This document shows, piece after piece, positions 23,676-34,886 of a stretch of DNA of 64,000 nucleotides. The translations under genes and the position numbers were made by a program. The notes beneath the pieces are model-generated. The model searched no databases. It was not told the DNA's origin and worked only from the letters and a program-made list of their open reading frames with translations. This DNA is from Posidonia oceanica (lineage: Eukaryota; Streptophyta; Magnoliopsida; Alismatales; Posidoniaceae): assembly GCA_037176725.1 (NCBI GenBank), contig JAZBRS010000063.1, forward strand, positions 10,372,001 through 10,436,000. The letters run 5' to 3'. The number at the start of each line of letters is the position of its first letter. Positions within the stretch are counted from its first letter, which is position 1.

Positions 23676-24979
23676 AATGGAGCTGCGACGAGTGGAAAAC
23701 AGACGGGCTCTACGAGGAGCTATGCTCTCGAAGGCGAGTAGCTCAGAAGGAGATGGTCGAGCACAGGTGTCTCAGCAGAGGTGTCAGCAAGGGGAGGAAC
23801 CCGAGTTCCAGCTAAGGAGATCGCTTACTGAACTCTGTTAAGGACACAACAGGAAACTGGGATTAGGAACAAAAAAGGTGAAATGCAAATGCACTAAGTC
23901 ATAGCATGGATGACATGTATGCTCTCTAGCATGCTCTCTCTCTCACCAATCTAGTGTTTCCTAGCAGGTAGTCTACTCCGGATATCCACAAGTGTATAGG
24001 TCACTGACTCAGGCCAGAAAAGTAGGTCCCCTGTCTAACTCCCGGCCCAAAGCTCAGGTAATAACAGGGTGGTGCGTTGGTGGCCTCAACCTCCCCTAAG
24101 CGAAGGAAGTACCCTCCACTAGCACCGACACAACCCCTGACAAGGGGGGACAGACCGACCGACTCACACCATGCCAAAGCATTGGAGTGAGAGACCGGAA
24201 CCATCCTTCGCAGACTGATAGGTGGACTCAGATGAGAAGATGCATGCCCTATATGATGCTTCATGCAAATGATTAAAGTCTTTTATCTTGCGTATTTTAT
24301 TAACTCCAGGAGGGTGCAGGTGTGTTGATGGCTCTAGTTAACCCTAGATCTTATTTTTACTTGCTATTTTTAATTAACCACAGGAAAAAGCAATCAGTCT
24401 CTACTATCCTAGGCATGGCATGTGCAAAAGGGAAGAAAAGCAACCAAACATGGCAAGCAACAACATACAACAGAGCAAAAGGCAAGCGCATGGCATGTGC
24501 GAGTGTTTGTGAGCATGATAGTGAAGGGAAAGCATTCATCATGTCAAAAGGCATATATACAGAGCACGTGCGTGTATAGTGACATAGCAAATGTGTAGAA
24601 CAAAGCATTCATCAATCAAAAAACATGTATTGTTGCCAAACAAGTATGTAGACATGCATTGTACAGGAAGTAAAGCAGTAACAAGTAAGCAGGATAAAAA
24701 AAGTAAAGACAGGTAAGCTGTAAAGCAAATAAGAGCAGAAGCCAGGAAATAGGCAAGTAAACAAGCAAATTAGACAAAGCAGAGCAAGACAGAGCAAAAA
24801 CCAAGGCAAAAGCAGCCGAGGGGGGTGCAAAACCTAAGCAAAGTAACCATGAGGCGACTTGCTAGGAGTTCGCACAGAAAAACGAGCAAAACAGGCAAAG
24901 GAAACACAAAGGCGAACAAAGAAGGCAAATCCCAAACAGAATGCGGGCGAGCCAAAGCCAACGAAAGCCGGAGTCTAGT
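23676..24979 (-). other. Element C leader between primer site and gag
   Basis: Non-coding. On the - strand it ends with a splice acceptor-like TGTTGTGTCCTTAACAG (AG at 23836-23835), about 160 bases before gag, in the same relative position as the acceptor in B. The middle part (23990-24250) matches B's leader. The remainder is an A/G-rich stretch with AAGCAGGTAA-like repeats. Confidence 0.6.
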
Positions 24980-24998
24980 ATCCCCAGCGGAGTCGCCA
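24980..24998 (-). promoter_or_regulatory. Element C primer binding site (tRNA-Arg)
   Basis: The - strand reads TGGCGACTCCGCTGGGGAT one base after the 5' LTR end. As I recall the plant tRNA-Arg(ACG) 3' end including CCA, this is a perfect 19-base complement. It fixes the orientation of C. Confidence 0.93.
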
Positions 24999-24999
24999 C

Positions 25000-27900
25000 T
25001 GTAGTAATCCCGGTGTTCAGATCGTCCATGCACATTGCCAAAGCTCGTGTGCACCGATCAGAATCAGGTTCACTATTAGCGGCTATGTCTGAGAAGGAAG
25101 ACTTAACTCGAAAACATTTTAAAAAGGGAAAAGGGGAAGAAAAGAAGAAGATAAGACAAAATCGGAGTCACCACCAAGTCTATTAGATCGAGAGACAAGG
25201 AAAATCGGGGAAATGCGTGAATAATCACGCAAAACCAAGCAGAAGATGCAATGCAAGGCAATGCAAAAGAAGTGAGATGCAAATGAATGCAAATGATGTG
25301 ACTCGTGCCTAGGATAAGGGCGATATGGTCATTACGGGCCAAGAGAGAGGGCAAGGACTCCTGTTACGTGTGGGGAAGGTGTTAGGCACCCCCGACACGC
25401 CCGAGAATCGGTCTTTCTAGGCTTACGCTCGCATACGCAGGGAAATGCAGACTTTGAATGCCTAAGTGCCAACGAATGCCTATCTGGATGCTCAAAGGTG
25501 TGCTCTAAGTGAGGGAATGCAATGCAGGAAAGTAAACGTGCAATCTAAGCGCTCAGCAACGCTGTCTGTGTTCCGAACCGGGCGGAACCTGGCTCGTGAG
25601 AACTCTAGGCAGTAAGTATCACCGCCCTATATGCAAATGCAGGCGATAAAACAAAATAACGGTGAAAACAGGCAATGCGAGCGACATGCAAGGGAAACCA
25701 CGTAAAACACGCAAAACGGTGCGAGAAATGAAGCAAGAACGCAAAACGATGCAAGGAACGAGGTCGACACGCAAAACGATGCGAGAAACGAAGCAAAAAC
25801 GCGAAACAGTGCGAAGAACAAAGTCAGCAAGCAGAACGGTGCAAAAAACGAGCGAGACACGCAAAACGGTGCGAGAAAACAAGGCAGCAAGCAAAACGGT
25901 GCGAGAAAACAATGCAGCACGCAAAACGGTGCGAGAAAAAAGGCAGCACGCAAAACGGTGCGAGAAAACAAAACGGCATGCAAAACGGTGCGAGAAAACA
26001 GAGCGGCATGCAAAACGGTGCGAGAGAACAAAACGGCATGCAAAACGGTGCGAGAAAACAGAGCGGCACGCAAAACGGTGCGAGAGAACAAAACGGCACG
26101 CAAAACGGTGCGAGAAAACAAAGCGGCATGCAAAACGGTGCGAGAAAACAAAGCGGCATGCAAAATGGTGCGAGAGAACAAAACGGCACGCAAAACGGTG
26201 CGAGGAAACAGAGCAGCACGCAAAACGGTGCAGGAAAACAAAACGGCATGCAAAACGGTGTGAGAAAACAAAGCGGCATGCAAAACGGTGCGAGAAAACA
26301 AAGCGGCACGCAAAACGGTGCGAGAAAATAAGGCGAAAAGAAGCACACAAAAGCCATGCAATGCGAATGATGTGCAAACAATGCTGCCGAAGTTCAAGAG
26401 GACTTACCTTGGAAACCTGAAGCCCGATCTGAAATCTGATTGGTCCATGCTGAAGAGTGCTCCGCTGGGGTCATCCTGGCAGCTTACTTGAGAAGATCCA
26501 ACGGCCGGATCTGAAGATATCCAGACTTCAAGGCGGGAGGCCAGAACAGGGGAGAAGATAAGATCTAAGTGTAAAAGGGACCTAAGGGGCGTGCAAAACA
26601 GGTCCTCTCGTGTTCAGGGGAGCTAGACATACTTAAGTGTGTGCAAGGGATGCCGGATGCAAGGATGTAATGCGTGCGGAATGCAAAAAGAGACTTAGGG
26701 ATGACTTTTCAGAAAAAGGAGACTTATATGCAATTTTGAAAAAGATGGGGGTTTGAATGCAATTTTACAGAGTGCAGGGTTCACAATGCAAAGTTTCTAG
26801 GTGGCCATGCATCAGGACAGGCTTTGAAATTGGATGGTAAGTCGACATGCAATTTTGAAATCAACAGGGTTTAAAATGCAAATTTTCCAGCAAAATAGGG
26901 GTCTGAGTGGTCTGGAATGCAAACAGGGGCCTATATGTAATTTTTCAAACATGCAAGGGGCAAAAATGCAATTTTATAAGCAAACTATGCATTTAAACAC
27001 ATACTGTGAGCATTCAGAGGACCTATATGGAATTTTCAAATCATGCAGGGTAAAAAGTGCAATTTTATAAGCAAAATATGCATTTAAATGACCAACAGAG
27101 GACTTATGTGCAATTTGTAAATCATGCAGGGTCAAAAATGCAATTTTATAAGCAAAATATGCATTTAAATGCATGCTGTGCATCATGAGGGACCTATGTG
27201 CAAAAATCAGATACTGTAAGGGAAGACAATGCAATGCAGTAAGAAAAATAGATAAATAAAACCTAAGTTAACAGATCAGAGGATTAAGTTGCAAATCAGA
27301 AAACTAATAAGGACCAGAAATGCAATACATCAAGGTAAAATATGTGCATTTAAATCAGATTAACTACTGAAGGACTAACATGTAATTAGCTGATTTTTGG
27401 ATTTTTTTTATGCAATTTTATAAGATTAAACATACGAAATTAAATGGATTTTTAAACAGAGGCAGGACCTGAATGCAATAAACTAAAAACTGAAACCGAA
27501 AATATAATTTAGCAACAAAATATCTTAGTAAATGGAAAATAAATGCACAGTAATTCTACAGACCGACGGCCACTGTAGTAGCTGCTACCAGCGGCCGTCG
27601 AGGGAGGAGGAGGGGCACCGAAGGCGCGCTGACCGGCAGGCGATGCTCTCCGGAGGTAGGCGGAGACCTGGGTGGCGTCGGCGGCTCGTGACACTGTCAG
27701 TAGATGACCGGAGAAGACGACGGAGCCCGCAGAACTGCTCGGAGGCAGACCGGACGAAAACGGTGACGAGAGATCGATCTGAAGGCATCGGCGTGTTCCT
27801 GGAGTCCGTGCGGTCCTCAGGCGACGCTCGGAAGTGAGTTCTGCTGGCTGGTGCGACGGGACAGAGGCGGAGCTCGCGGGAGAAGAAAGGAGACGGCGGC

Positions 27901-30700
27901 GTTGACTATCCGCGACAGGGACCAGAAACCTACTCTAAGGGGCTAGGAAGCATGCAGGAGAGAAAACTAAGCTAAGGGAAGAGAGGGGTACCTGTTCTAG
28001 TGTCCGGATCGTTCCCTCGACGTCGGCTGTCTCAGCAGAGGACAGCGAGGTTGGACTGGCAGCTGCGGGCGTCTCCGATGGCTTGTGAAGGCTTGGATCC
28101 ACTCCACGCGTCGCTCTAGAGCTCGCTGGATGATCGGATGTAGGTTCTGCAGACTGGCTCGAGAAATGGGTGTTTTGGGTTCACAGAGGCTGCCGGAGGT
28201 GGGGGGAGGTGTCTGCTGCTCTTCGGATCGATTGGAGGGTACCGGCGAGCTTCTGGAGGGTTCATGTGTGTGTGTGGGTGCTTGGAAAGGCTAGTGGAGG
28301 GCTGGAGGGGAAGATAGGTCGCGGGTTGATTTTCTGGTGGAGTTGGCTGTAGGTGTTTGTTGTGAGGGATTTGGTCTGTGAAGGAGGAGATTGCCAATGG
28401 TTTGGTGGGTCTGGAAGGTGGGATTCTGGTGAGTTGCAGGGAGAAGTTTGGGATGATCTGGTGGGCTGTGGTGCGGGGAATTCTGGAGTGAAGGGAGTTG
28501 GGTTCCTGTTTCGGTTTCAGGTGGTTTCGGGCGATTTCTGGACTGGTTTTGGCTGCGGGATGAAGGGAACGAATGCTGAAGGTTTTGGGTGAGATTGGGG
28601 AGCGAATTCGGAGTGATTTTGGAAGGTGTTTTGGGGTCTGGTTTGAGTCGGACGAAGGGGAAGAAAATTCTGGTTCTGTGGGTGGAAAATGGGGAGGATT
28701 CTCTCTACTCTCTCACGCTGGGGGAGTGCAAGGAAGAAGGTGATCCTCTGGGTGAATCCAGGGTGTCCTTCTAATGTCTGGGTGCTGGCCTTTGATCTTC
28801 TTCCATTGCCGGATCTCTGATTGCCATTAATGGCTCGGAGAGGGCGTGGCAGAAGGCTTGGCAGGTGCACGGGCAGAGAGCGGCGCACACCGGTCCGGCC
28901 TGAGCAGGAGGCGTGCAAGGCGCAAGGACGGTCAGGTCTGGCGTCGCGTTGTCGGCAGCAGGAGCAAGTTGCAGAAGGAGAAAAAGCAAACTCAGTGGAG
29001 GCGGGAGAAGAAGAAGGAAGGGAAGAAGGGGTGGAAGTGGCCGTGGGCCGGGCCTGCGCGCGCAGAAAGAAAAAAAAAGGAAAGAAAAAAAAGAAAGGGA
29101 GGAGCAGAGGGAAGGTGGGCCGAACTGGGCCCAAGAAAGAGGAAAAAAAAGAAAGAAAGAAAAAGAATGGAAGAAAGGAAGGAAGAAGAGTAGGGAGAGA
29201 AATAAATTAGATAAAAAAAATAAAAATAAAAATAAAACAAAAATAGGAGAGGTTCTTAGAGTGATTGTGTTTTTCGTTGGGACCTTGATTAAGTTTTTAA
29301 TAATTGTTTTCGATTAGTTAATTAGGTTTGAAGGGATTTTAGTTTTGATTAGGGTTTTTAGAGTTTTGTTTATTTTGATTTGTTTTTTATTTTGATTAGA
29401 TATTTGTTAAGTCTTTTAAGTTGTTTTCTAATTATATTTTCCTTGTTAAGTACCTAGGATGTTAATTAGGATTTTTTTAAAGTTTGTTTCAAACTAATTA
29501 GGGTTGGTTTTGTATTTTGGATTTTGGTCCTCTTTTCTTGCTTAAGTCTTTTGGGTTTGCTTTTGATTTTTTTTTGTTGGATTCTTTTAATTAATTTCTT
29601 TTTTTTTTGTTAGGTCTTCTTGTTAAATTTTAGTTGGGTGTTTTTGGATCATTTTCCCTCTCTTTTTTTTATTTGGTTTTTGTGTTCTTCTTCTTGTATT
29701 TGTTAGGTTTTTTAATTAGTTGTCTTGGCACCTTTTTAATTGTTTTCTTTCCCTTTTTAGGAATTGTTTTCGATTGTTTTTTAGTAAGGTTCTCACTTTG
29801 ACTTGTTTTAGTTGCTTTTTGGTTCTTTTCTTGATTTTACAGTATTTTCTTTTGGTTGGTTCCGCATTTTTTAGTTGCATTCTTGGTTTCCCTTTTTTAG
29901 TTGGATTTAGTTAGGCTTTTGTTTTTAATTGTTTGGTTAGTTTTTTAATTATTTCTTTTTAGGATTTTGACTTGTTTCTCTTTTGTTTTAGAGTTTTAAA
30001 AGTTTTCAAAGGTTTTTTAAAGGTTTAGTAAGAGAAGAGGAGAGGAGATTAGAAAGAAGAGGAAAAGGGAGAAATGGAGGAATAAATAGGAAAGAGAGGA
30101 GTTGAAGGAAAGTAATTTTTTGAAAATCAAAGAAAATGGTAAAAATAAGATAAAAATAGGAATAAGATTGAGAATAGATGAGAGCACAAGGGGGCCCACA
30201 GCCAGGCAAAAAAGAGGGAGAAAAGGAGGTGAAAAGAGGGAGGATAATCAAGAGAGAGAGAGGAGAGAGAAAAGAATAATCCAGGAGAGAGAAAAGGATA
30301 ATTTGGGCAAAAGGAGGTCTTAGAGGTTTCGGAAAGGGGTGAAATTTGGTGGGTGTGGGGTCTAGGGTCTCTAGTCTTAGTCCCAGGGTTTTGGTTTGGT
30401 TTTGAGAAAGTTTTGGAAGAGTTTTGAGGTGTAGAAAAAGGATAGTTTTGCCTAAGTTTCCTAGGATTTTTGGGAGTGGTTTTGGTTTGAAATTCTAAGG
30501 GCTTTTTGGTGGGTTTGCTAAGTCAGGAGGGGTGAGTTTTCCTATGGATTTTGATAGTTTTCGGGTTCGGGAAAGGGAGGTAATCTTAGGTTGAGTTTGA
30601 GCTTGTTTTGAGGGGAAAGGGGGAGAGAATGGTGTCAGTTTGGACCTAGGTTTGGGTTCAGAAGCCACCAGAAGATTCCAATCGATCTGGGGTGTCAACA
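25000..30700 (-). repeat. Element C 5' LTR (5701 bp)
   Basis: On the - strand it runs from TGTTGACACCCCAGATCG (30700) to GGATTACTACA (25000). Order: A-rich U3 (30700-29240), pyrimidine tract (29220-28970), GC-rich part with donor-like AACAG|GTACCC (GT at 27991-27990), A/T-rich array (27500-26690), 30-bp array (26335-25705), conserved stem-loop (25420-25358) and primer-site-like sequence (25173-25163). The order is the same as in the B LTR. The part 28925-30700 is unique to this copy. Confidence 0.9.
25705..26335 (-). repeat. 30-bp tandem array in element C 5' LTR
   Basis: Same unit as at 10155-10855 (GCAAAACGGTGCGAGAAAAC core), with two units fewer and small internal differences such as a one-base loss near 25930 that shifts all frames. 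Long open frames here are by-products of the 30-bp period. Confidence 0.9.
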
Positions 30701-30705
30701 CCAGT

Positions 30706-30907
30706 TGCAGCACCATCCAAGTTAGCCTCTCCTCCAGCATCAATAGCTCCTGTGCTCCCTGCACTGCCGTCATTAGCTCCCACAGCCCCAGTGCTCCCCA
30801 CACTACCGTCAGCAGATCCAGCAACCCCAGTGCTCCCTGCACTGCCAATAGTGGATCCCGCCGATAGCATCAGTAGCGTAGGAGAGGACCCAGCACCTCC
30901 CTCCTGA
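30706..30907 (+). pseudogene. gag: Element B gag, right part after element C
   Basis: It resumes the frame interrupted at 9449. It encodes a proline-rich tail with repeats of PVLPALP and PATPVLPALPIV type and ends at a TGA at about 30905. No protease or other pol domain follows. A similar Pro-rich tail precedes protease in C, so the loss in B lies at the gag/pro border. Confidence 0.75.
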
Positions 30908-31076
30908 GGTTGCTGACAGGTAAGCCCTTCTTACCTCTCTTTCGTTTCCTGCACTGTCTTTTCTTTTCATTTTGTTTTGTTTTTTGTGTTTCTTGCCTTG
31001 TCAGAAAATCATAAAAAGCATAAAATCAACAAAACCTAAAAACATGCATTTCTTTCTCCTACATGCATTCTGCATT

Positions 31077-33345
31077 CAGGTTAGCACCCCTAACTGCTCG
31101 GCGATAAGTCCGTCAACTTATCATTCAGGCTAATACCCCTAACTATTTGGCGATAGGTCCATCAACTTATCACTTGCACATATCAATCACCTTGCATGCA
31201 TATCAACCATCTTGCACATATCTGTCATCATGCATTGTCATTTCCTGCACATACATGTCATTTCTTCCATCCTGTAAAAGACAAAAGCAACAAAAAAATC
31301 AAGAAAATCAAAAAATGCAAAAATATTTTCTTCGCCTTTCTGCCGGTTCTCCCTTTTTATGTTTTCCTAAACCAAAAACCATAAAAATACAAAACCAATG
31401 CAAAATCCAAAAACATGCTTGTCCCTTCCCTTTCTAAAAACTACAAAACCCACAAACATTTGTATAATCAAGAACTCGGCTTTGGACAAACAGCAGCGCC
31501 TAGAGGATGTCAAGCAGTGACAATCTCAGGCAGAACTCACTCGAGCAGTGCCATCTCTTGCATGTGGCTACACAGTGAGACTGAGAGCAGAATAAAGCAT
31601 CTCACTGAGTTTCAGAACTTCGAAAGCGAGGTCCACCCAATCAAGAGAGTCCACCAGACATGGAGAGGACCAAAGCAAAGCAAAGCATAGCCAGAGGCTG
31701 CCTGTACACATGGCAAAGGCTGAAGGTGTACGTCGATCAGCCGAACTCTTAACGCCCCATCCGGGACTGCTACCCCAAGAGGGTGGAGACATGCATATCC
31801 AAAAGAATAGAGATCATGTGAGCAAAAGAATATGATAACATGATATGCATGCTAAGCATAAAAGAAATATGAAGACAGAAGTTGAAGAAAGAAGGCGCTT
31901 ATGAGAGGAGTAACTTGGACGAGCATTGAAGCCCCCTCAGCAATCAACTTCAAGCACCGCACTGGCAACTGCACGGAATACCTTATCAGGAGGACCTGGC
32001 CTCACCCTCCGAGCACAGCATCACGCTCCAATCCCCTGTGCAGATAGCAACTACCTCTCTCCAGGCTAGATGCAACTCCAGTCACTCATGAGAGGAAAAG
32101 AAAGATCTGTCCATGAGCGTCAAAAGCGGTAGTCGGTCCCCAAGGAATTGAGACGGAGGCTGTGAAGATGCATCCAACGCTTCTGCTACCCGCATGCAGA
32201 CAAAGGCTATACCCTGCGATGCTGAGGCTTCATCTTGAGCCAAGAGTGAGAAAGAGAACCACCGACCACAACTCGGTATGGCGTTACTCGAGGATCGAGA
32301 TCTCCTGAGTCAAAAAGTGCAGAAGCACCCACTTGGCACAGCTGCTTTGAGACCAAAGCCACCAAAAAATGCATGCTATAATATATTTTTATCTTCTCTT
32401 CTCCCTGTTTTCGAAAATCGGAGCCAAGGGCGAGCACTTTTGCCTACCTCGCTCAAAGGCTCCGTGCTTTTCAAATTTTACCGCCCACCACGTTGGGTAG
32501 GTCCGTGATGAACGGCATGTCTATTGTTTGTCACCCTGTGATGTTACGAAGCATGCCCGCACTGAGACCATTACACGCTTACCACGATGGGTTCCTGTTT
32601 TCTCTCTGCATCATTCTGCATTCGGGCTGGCTGCCCTAACTGCTCGATGATGGGTCTGTCAACCTATCCATCCATCCATCCTTGCATTTCGATGCCAGGG
32701 TGCTTCGGCTATCTCCTGGTATCATCCCTAATACTAGGGCATCTTTTTGCTGCCCTGTGGTATCACCCTCCTTCCTCTCATCGGGCTGATATCCCTAACT
32801 ATTCGGTGATAGGTCTGATAACCTATCACCCTTGCATTTGCATTATTCCATTGCATTCCCCACTGTCATTGCACCTTGTGCGGTGAGCCCTTACATCCAC
32901 TCCACTGCATTCGGGCTGGTAGCCCTAACTACTCGGCTGGCAAACTCGTTAGTTTTTCCTCCACCTTGCATTTTGATGCCATGGGCGCTTCGGCTGGTAG
33001 CCCTAACTACTCGGCTGGCATCTTTATTTGCTACCCCATGGTATCCCATTTCCATCTGCATTTGGGTTGACAATCCCCAACTGTCGCGAGACGGTCTACA
33101 AACCTCTGCCGCACCTTCCGGTTCGGTGTCCCACCACTCTCCACCGTCATCAGGGCTGATAGCCTCAACTGTCCAGTGATGAGTCCGTTAACTCCTCATA
33201 GGCTGATAGCCTCAACTATTCGGTGATGAGTCCGTTAACTCCTCGTGGGCTGATAGCCCCAACTATCCGGTGGTGAGTCCGTCAACTCCTCAGCGGGTCG
33301 ATAGCCCTAACTATCTGGCCATAGGTCCGTTAACTTATCACCTAT
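31077..33345 (+). repeat. Dispersed and tandem paired-hairpin repeats (about 11 units)
   Basis: Each unit of about 47 bases holds a short hairpin GGGCTGATAGCCC, a linker TAACTATTCGG, and a longer hairpin with loop CCGTCA or CTGATA. Second-hairpin stems: GATAAGT/ACTTATC (31103-31122), GATAGGT/ACTTATC (31152-31171), GATGGGT/ACCTATC (32649-32668), GGTGATAGGT/ACCTATCACC (32805-32830), TGATGAGT/ACTCCTCA (twice, 33177-33245), TGGTGAGT/ACTCCTCA (about 33270-33291) and ATAGGT/ACTTAT (about 33321-33340). Diverged units lie near 32914-33110. The stems change on both sides while staying largely paired, which points to selection on RNA structure. Confidence 0.75.
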
Positions 33346-33404
33346 TCGTCTTAGTGTAATAGCATTTTGTTGCATGGCATTAGCATTTCATCATCACGTG
33401 GACA

Positions 33405-33720
33405 TCGCGCAACTAGGATCGATTTCTCGGTTTCGCGTGCTTGGCATTCCATTATTTGTACATTGCATTTCACAGCATTCGCATTGCATGACATCATATA
33501 GCTTCTTTGTATTCCTTGTAGAGTCAGTCCCAGTATTGCATTTCATCATTACATGGACATCGCGCGCTTAGGATTCGAACCCCTAGCTCGCGTCTTGCCT
33601 AAGGTATCATCCTCGGCACCCGCAAGACTTTCGCAGCTTGCCGACTTTAGATGATACTCGTAGTAGTGCGCGGCCTTGGGATCGCTTTCTCGGTTTCGCA
33701 TGCCCGGCGTTCCACAGTAT
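33405..33720 (+). repeat. Three copies of a short CTCGGTTTCGC-containing repeat
   Basis: TCGATTTCTCGGTTTCGCGT near 33419, a diverged version from GGACATCGCGCGCTTAGGAT (33551), and TCGCTTTCTCGGTTTCGCAT near 33681, each followed by a GGCRTTCCA-like phrase in the first and third copies. Function unknown. Confidence 0.55.
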
Positions 33721-34389
33721 ACCCTGCATTTCACTGCATAACATTGCATAATATTGCACCCTTATTGCATTGCTGCTCCTCTATGGTCCTTACACCAACT
33801 TCCGTATTTCACTTTCCTGGGCATTTCGTACCCACCATTGCATGCACATCCTCTGCTTTACTTTTAGCATCTTTACTTTCAGCTTTACTTCATGCGCTTG
33901 CACTACCATTCATCTACAGCTGAGCTTTGCGAATGGCACCCCTGTCGTCTGGCCTACCTACATTGGCCAGCGACAGTATTGCATTGCATTTCTGTTTTTC
34001 CGCATGCATGCACCATCCCACTTTCCCCCAGAGGAGTACAGCGCAGTAAGCGTTAGCGTAAGCATACCATTTGCATTAGCATAGCATTCTAGTGTTTGCA
34101 TTCATCTGCATTTGCATTCACCTTCCCGCATTGCTTAGGACATTCTTTGCATTGCATTGCACTTTCTGCCTTTTCCGCCTGCTTGCTGCCTCGACTGGGG
34201 GCAAGCCTTTTCTCTTTCTCGCGGCCTCACGAGCTCTTGCTTATTTCACTTGTCCCGAATGAACAAGGACCTTTGGCCTCCCTTGGACTAGCAGCCAACC
34301 TGCCCGAGCGGCAAGCACATTAGTCCTTCCGGAGCCCCTGTTGCGCAAGCTTGGACGAGCAGCCAACTTGTCGCGTTGCATCATAGCAC

Positions 34390-34730
34390 TTTCTGCTTTT
34401 CATCGCTTCAGCATGCATCACACTGCACTGCACTAGCATTTCCGTGTTTGATAGCTACCTTCGCAGCATAGCAAGCACTCACAGCATCAGAATTAGCACT
34501 CGTAGCATAGCAAGCACCTGCAGCATCAGCACTAGCACCAGCACTCACTGCATCAACACAGCATTTCCTCAAGCACAGCATCCGCACATGCACCATTAGC
34601 ATATTGGTTCAAAATCAGCATTAGCATTAGCAGCATATCAACACTGCATCAGCATTAGCATCTGCATTAACATTTGCACTAACATCTGCATTAGCATACA
34701 TTGCATTGCATTGGCATCTTGCATCTGCAT
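34390..34730 (+). repeat. GCATTAGCA/GCATCAGCA simple-type repeat
   Basis: Degenerate six-base repeats (AGCATT, AGCATC, TGCATT). A shorter version stands at the start of the window (1-110) in element A and at 34040-34130. Confidence 0.75.
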
Positions 34731-34873
34731 TCACAATGTGGCATTGAGTCATGATTTTTGGTGCATCCACCGAATAAGTGACTTACGCCTATAGTAACAC
34801 CTGGTTCTCTCCAGCGTCAGGAGGGGTGTCTTGTCAACCCTGATCCACGGTCTCGCTTCGCTTGACCTCGTTC

Positions 34874-34882
34874 AGGGAGGGG
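34874..34882 (+). promoter_or_regulatory. Element B polypurine tract
   Basis: AGGGAGGGG followed by CATT and the 3' LTR start TGTAGACACC at 34887. The same tract precedes the A LTR at 221-229. It would prime plus-strand DNA synthesis. Confidence 0.85.
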
Positions 34883-34886
34883 CATT

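Larger units (their letters stand above)
9450..30700 (-). mobile_element. Element C: Tat/Ogre-type Ty3/gypsy retrotransposon, nearly complete but inactive
   Basis: This 21,251 bp insertion is flanked by perfect CCAGT duplications. On the - strand the order is: 5' LTR (30700 to 25000), tRNA-Arg primer site, leader, gag, protease, reverse transcriptase, RNase H, archaeal-type RNase H, integrase, a 1.5 kb segment without recognised element function, and a partial 3' LTR (13434 to 9450). A second RNase H between the first one and integrase is diagnostic of the Tat/Ogre lineage. It is inactive: five in-frame stops, two frameshifts in gag, and the outer part of the 3' LTR with its polypurine junction is missing. 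It inserted into B, so it is younger than B. Confidence 0.93.
30908..34873 (+). other. Element B non-coding tail between gag and 3' LTR
   Basis: About 4 kb with no domain-bearing frame. Contents in order: a C/T-rich start (30925-31000); hairpin units (31077-31173); A-rich sequence without recognisable features (31260-31480); unique sequence (31480-32580), in which I see nothing further; hairpin units (32622-33345); three copies of a GGACATCGCGC/CTCGGTTTCGC phrase (33405-33720); C/T-rich sequence; and GCATTAGC repeats (34036-34730). The 3' end is shared with element A. Confidence 0.75.

Noticed and set aside
33177..33245. TGATGAGTCCG phrases resembling the core of a hammerhead ribozyme
   Set aside because: The required CUGANGA is not complete and no GAAA with a matching third stem follows. 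The phrase is explained by the hairpin repeat itself.
33560..33600. tRNA T-arm or B-box-like sequence on the - strand (GGTTCGAATCC)
   Set aside because: There is a good T-arm but no matching A-box, anticodon arm or acceptor stem at the right distance. It could be a tRNA-derived relic, but this is not enough to call.
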